Source: Acidobacteriaceae bacterium
Lineage (GTDB): Bacteria > Acidobacteriota > Terriglobia > Terriglobales > Acidobacteriaceae
DNA: 57,212 nucleotides
Direction of reading: 5' to 3'
Assembly: GCA_030041515.1 (NCBI GenBank)
Contig: JASHNS010000059.1
Span: forward strand, 1-57,212
Shown here: positions 54,707 through 57,212 of the stretch, piece by piece
Layout of the letters: every line of letters begins with the position of its first letter
Position numbering within the stretch: the stretch's first letter is position 1
Translations under genes and position numbers: made by a program
The notes under the pieces: model-generated
Told to the model about the DNA's origin: nothing
Databases searched by the model: none
The model's input: the letters and a program-made list of their open reading frames with translations, nothing else

Positions 54707-56107
54707 GTGAATCCTTCTCTGGCAAGCCTGATCTGCGCCTGCGGCGTCGGTGGTCTCTTTTACCTCAACCGCAACCCCCGTATCCATACGTCTAGGGCGC
54801 TTTGGCTTTCTGTGTTGTGGATTGGAATTACCGGGTCCCGAGCAGCATCGTTATGGCTGGGTTTGGCACCAGCCGAGGGCAATCCGCAAATTGAAGGAAG
54901 CCCCCTGGATGCTGCAATCTTTGGAATTCTGACTGCATCTGCGATTGCAGTATTGATTACCCGCTGGGGATGGATACGCGCCATTCTGAGAGCAAACTGG
55001 CCCATCCTGGCATATTTTGGCTTCTGCCTTATCAGCGTCGTCTGGTCTTCCCACTCTGATATAGCTTTCAAACGATGGATTAAGGCGATCGGCGACGTGG
55101 CAATCGTCCTGGTCGTTGTCACAGACAGGCATCCCCTGGTTGCTTTCGAGCGGGTAGTCTCTCGCGTTGGGTTTGTGCTCCTGCCTCTTTCGGTCCTGTT
55201 CATCAAGTACTATCCGGAGCTCGGGCGCAGCTTCGACTCGTTCGGAAATCCCCAAAATACCGGGGTAACGACAAACAAGAACATGCTGGGGGTGATCGTT
55301 CTCGTTCTTTCGCTGAGTACGTTGTGGACTGTTCTCTCCTTGTGGAGGGAAAGGGGACAGCCATACCGAAAACGACGACTGATCGCACAGGCTGCGTTGC
55401 TCGCCTTCGGCATTTCATTGCTCTCGATGGCGCACTCCTCGACCGCCATAGCATGTTTTATTTTGGGCGGCGGCCTTATCGTCGCGACCGGCTTTCGTTC
55501 GATCAGGACCAGACCTGCACGAGTCCATTTGCTTTGTCTAATCATCTTTCTCGGTGGAGGACTCACACTGCTGCTCGGGGGCGGCACAGATGTGGTGCAC
55601 GCTTTGGGGAGAAAAGACACTCTTTCAGGACGAACGGACATTTGGGCAGCTTTACTCGCCTCTGCGCCCAACCCGATCATCGGCGCAGGATTCGAAAGCT
55701 ATTGGATTAGCTCACATGAACTCCAGTTCGCCCGTATTCTTAGAGACGAAGGGTGGTATCACCCTGAAGATCTCAACGAAGCGCACGATGGATACCTGGA
55801 AGTGTACCTGGAATTGGGCTGGATCGGCGTTGGCCTGATCGCATGCTGTTTAGTAAAAGCGTATCGCGGTGCCGTCGCGGCATACCGCTTAGACCCAGGC
55901 AGTGGCGGGATGCTCCTCGCCTACGTCATCGTAGCGGCCTTTTACAGCATCACTGAAGCTGGATTCAGAATGCTGGATCCAATGTGGATCTTCCTGCTGC
56001 TGGCAATGACAGCCGCCAACGGTATTACCAGCGGGTTAGTACCCAAACGACGGTCCCGGCCTCCTGCTTCCCATAAGGCCCTTCCCGTCGGCGTGTCCGC
56101 CTGCTAA
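54707..56107 (+). CDS. O-antigen ligase/polymerase family membrane protein (Wzy-type)
   Basis: A 466-residue protein with about ten to twelve membrane helices (examples: LWLSVLWIGITGSRAASLWL, ILAYFGFCLISVVWS, LHLLCLIIFLGGGLTLLLGG-type runs). The Wzy_C region shows the loop motifs GVTTNKNMLGVIVLVLSLST, MAHSSTAIACFILGG, LSGRTDIWAALLASAPNPII and a long periplasmic loop with NEAHDGYLEVYLELGWIGVG; the conserved Arg and His of the family are visible. GTG start 46 bases past the previous stop. In this context it is the polymerase joining repeat units. Confidence 0.88.
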   Translation: MNPSLASLICACGVGGLFYLNRNPRIHTSRALWLSVLWIGITGSRAASLWLGLAPAEGNPQIEGSPLDAAIFGILTASAIAVLITRWGWIRAILRANWPILAYFGFCLISVVWSSHSDIAFKRWIKAIGDVAIVLVVVTDRHPLVAFERVVSRVGFVLLPLSVLFIKYYPELGRSFDSFGNPQNTGVTTNKNMLGVIVLVLSLSTLWTVLSLWRERGQPYRKRRLIAQAALLAFGISLLSMAHSSTAIACFILGGGLIVATGFRSIRTRPARVHLLCLIIFLGGGLTLLLGGGTDVVHALGRKDTLSGRTDIWAALLASAPNPIIGAGFESYWISSHELQFARILRDEGWYHPEDLNEAHDGYLEVYLELGWIGVGLIACCLVKAYRGAVAAYRLDPGSGGMLLAYVIVAAFYSITEAGFRMLDPMWIFLLLAMTAANGITSGLVPKRRSRPPASHKALPVGVSAC

Positions 56108-56116
56108 GAGAACTCA

Positions 56117-57212
56117 GTGATTCCTTTCGGATCCGACGGGGCCTTTCAGGCCGTTGCGCCTCAGGAAGGCCTTCGCCGCTCAGCGGTCCGTGGTGCCGGG
56201 GCAACGATTGCCGGCTCAGGCGCCAGCTTTCTTCTCGGAATCGGTTCGGTGATGATTCTCGGCCGGCTTCTGACCCCAGCCGATTTCGGCATCGTGACCA
56301 TGGTCACGACGTTCAGCCTCCTGCTTCGCAGCTTTGGGCTGAACGGCTTCACCGAACTCATCATGCAGCGCGAGGAGATCACCCATGCGCTGGCCAGCAA
56401 CTTGTTTTGGATTCAGCTTGCGATTGGCATAGCGCTCACCCTGGCTTTTGTCGGCATGGCTCCCCTGCTGGGCCGGTTCTATCACAACGGCTCGGTTCCG
56501 GCAGCGGCCGAAGTCATGTCTTTAACCATCGGGGTTGGATGCTTTGGATGGATTCACCGAGGACTCCTCCAGCGGGCCATGCGCTTCCGGGCGACGGCGA
56601 CTCTGGATGTGGTGGGACAAGTCGTACTGGCTGCCGTTTCTATTGTTCTGGCCTTGGAAGGGTGGCATTACTGGGCGCTCGTCTGGGGCAGCGTAGCCCA
56701 AGTTGTTACTCTGTCAGCCGGGGTATGGCTGCTGTGCCGCTGGGTACCGAGCTGGCCGGGACGGGCGACCGGCACAGGCGCAGGCGTAAAGTTCGCATCG
56801 AACGTTTACGCGCATTTCGCCTTCAGCTACTCCACGCGGAATACGGACAATCTTCTCGTGGGCTGGCGCTACGGCGCACGATCGCTCGGCTTTTATAAAA
56901 AGGCGTACGACCTGTTTGTTTTGCCGGAATCGCAGTTATTGTCGCCGCTCTCGGGAGTCGTGGTGAGCACCCTTAGCCGGCTTACCGGCGATCGGGAACA
57001 ATTCCGGCGGTACTTTCTCAGGGCGGTCTCTGTTTTAGCCCTGGTTGGCATGGGCGTGGGAGCAGATTTCGTGCTCATCGGGAAGGACCTGATGCGCTTT
57101 ATCCTTGGCCCAGGCTGGGGAGAAGCCGGTCGAATCTTTACTTTGTTCGGCCCGGGTATCGGCGTCATGTTGCTGTATAACACCCACGGATGGGTTCACC
57201 TGTCCATCGGGC
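56117..57212 (+). CDS. polysaccharide flippase, Wzx-like (3' end outside window)
   Basis: The frame is open from a GTG at 56117 (AAGAGAAC upstream, nine bases after the wzy-like stop) to the end of the window, 365 residues. It has the alternating membrane helices of the MATE/MVF-type polysaccharide transporters: FLLGIGSVMILGRLLTPADF (family signature), NLFWIQLAIGIALTLAFVGM, QVVLAAVSIVLALEGWHYWA, and the inner motif SYSTRNTDNLLVGWRYGARS LGFY region typical of PF13440. It would flip undecaprenyl-linked repeat units across the inner membrane. Confidence 0.9.
   Translation, partial: MIPFGSDGAFQAVAPQEGLRRSAVRGAGATIAGSGASFLLGIGSVMILGRLLTPADFGIVTMVTTFSLLLRSFGLNGFTELIMQREEITHALASNLFWIQLAIGIALTLAFVGMAPLLGRFYHNGSVPAAAEVMSLTIGVGCFGWIHRGLLQRAMRFRATATLDVVGQVVLAAVSIVLALEGWHYWALVWGSVAQVVTLSAGVWLLCRWVPSWPGRATGTGAGVKFASNVYAHFAFSYSTRNTDNLLVGWRYGARSLGFYKKAYDLFVLPESQLLSPLSGVVVSTLSRLTGDREQFRRYFLRAVSVLALVGMGVGADFVLIGKDLMRFILGPGWGEAGRIFTLFGPGIGVMLLYNTHGWVHLSIG

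Overview
The window reads as chromosomal DNA of an acidobacterium, most likely class Terriglobia. This is an inference from gene content: two large Oar-like TonB receptors whose last residue is Phe, a sedolisin-type (S53) protease with tandem Ig-like repeats, a Reg_prop/Y_Y_Y hybrid sensor kinase, a DUF4382/DUF5666-like lipoprotein, a PqqD protein with an internal Tat-like signal, and GC-rich DNA. No ribosomal RNA, CRISPR array, insertion sequence or origin was seen. One tRNA gene, tRNA-Glu(UUC), is present.

Layout. 1-5.8 kb: the 3' part of a TonB receptor, a gene-free stretch packed with small hairpins, an epoxide-hydrolase-like enzyme, ilvE on the minus strand, and tRNA-Glu with the C-terminal remnant of a large serine recombinase abutting it (scar of an integrated element). 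5.8-14.8 kb: a GH35 glycosidase followed by an Oar-like TonB receptor (probable glycan uptake), a strong terminator, a TPR protein on the minus strand, and a multiply frameshifted glycoside-hydrolase remnant. 14.8-23.4 kb: a Reg_prop sensor kinase overlapping its NarL-type regulator, then recQ and a membrane diguanylate cyclase with a long OB-fold-like periplasmic region, both on the minus strand. 24-33.6 kb: a Wzz-like two-TM protein, a 68-residue Cys-containing protein, a lipoprotein, and the 1666-residue S53 protease.

33.6-36.9 kb holds the most unusual locus: a PqqD-domain protein whose domain is followed by a canonical twin-arginine signal, an AxA cleavage-like site and a Gly/Asn/Pro/Trp tail with two Cys; an HPr-kinase-like protein downstream; and a divergent PF14907-type nucleotidyltransferase. 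It resembles parts of RiPP (lasso-type) systems, but no cyclase or peptidase is in the window.

36.9 kb to the end is an exopolysaccharide locus. A divergent NarX/NarL-type kinase and regulator and a PilZ protein precede a NusG-like antiterminator. Then come the export and assembly parts (Wza-like, outer-membrane barrel, GNVR chain-length protein, ExeA-like ATPase, tyrosine autokinase, polyprenyl-phosphate sugar transferase), a WbpB/WbpD/WbpE-like module for a 3-acetamido-uronic sugar, an epimerase, a second Gfo/Idh protein, a GNAT/FemAB-like transferase, a Wzy-type polymerase and a Wzx-type flippase cut by the window end. The locus matches the Wzx/Wzy pathway, in the flavour usually found with exosortase/PEP-CTERM systems. 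Several proteins link to c-di-GMP: a GGDEF protein, a PilZ protein and a degenerate GGDEF-like domain on the sugar transferase.

Short palindromes recur between genes, notably a TCCGACTTTAGTCGGA family (four copies between 5.7 and 18.4 kb) and a set of TTCA-loop hairpins near 2.2 kb.
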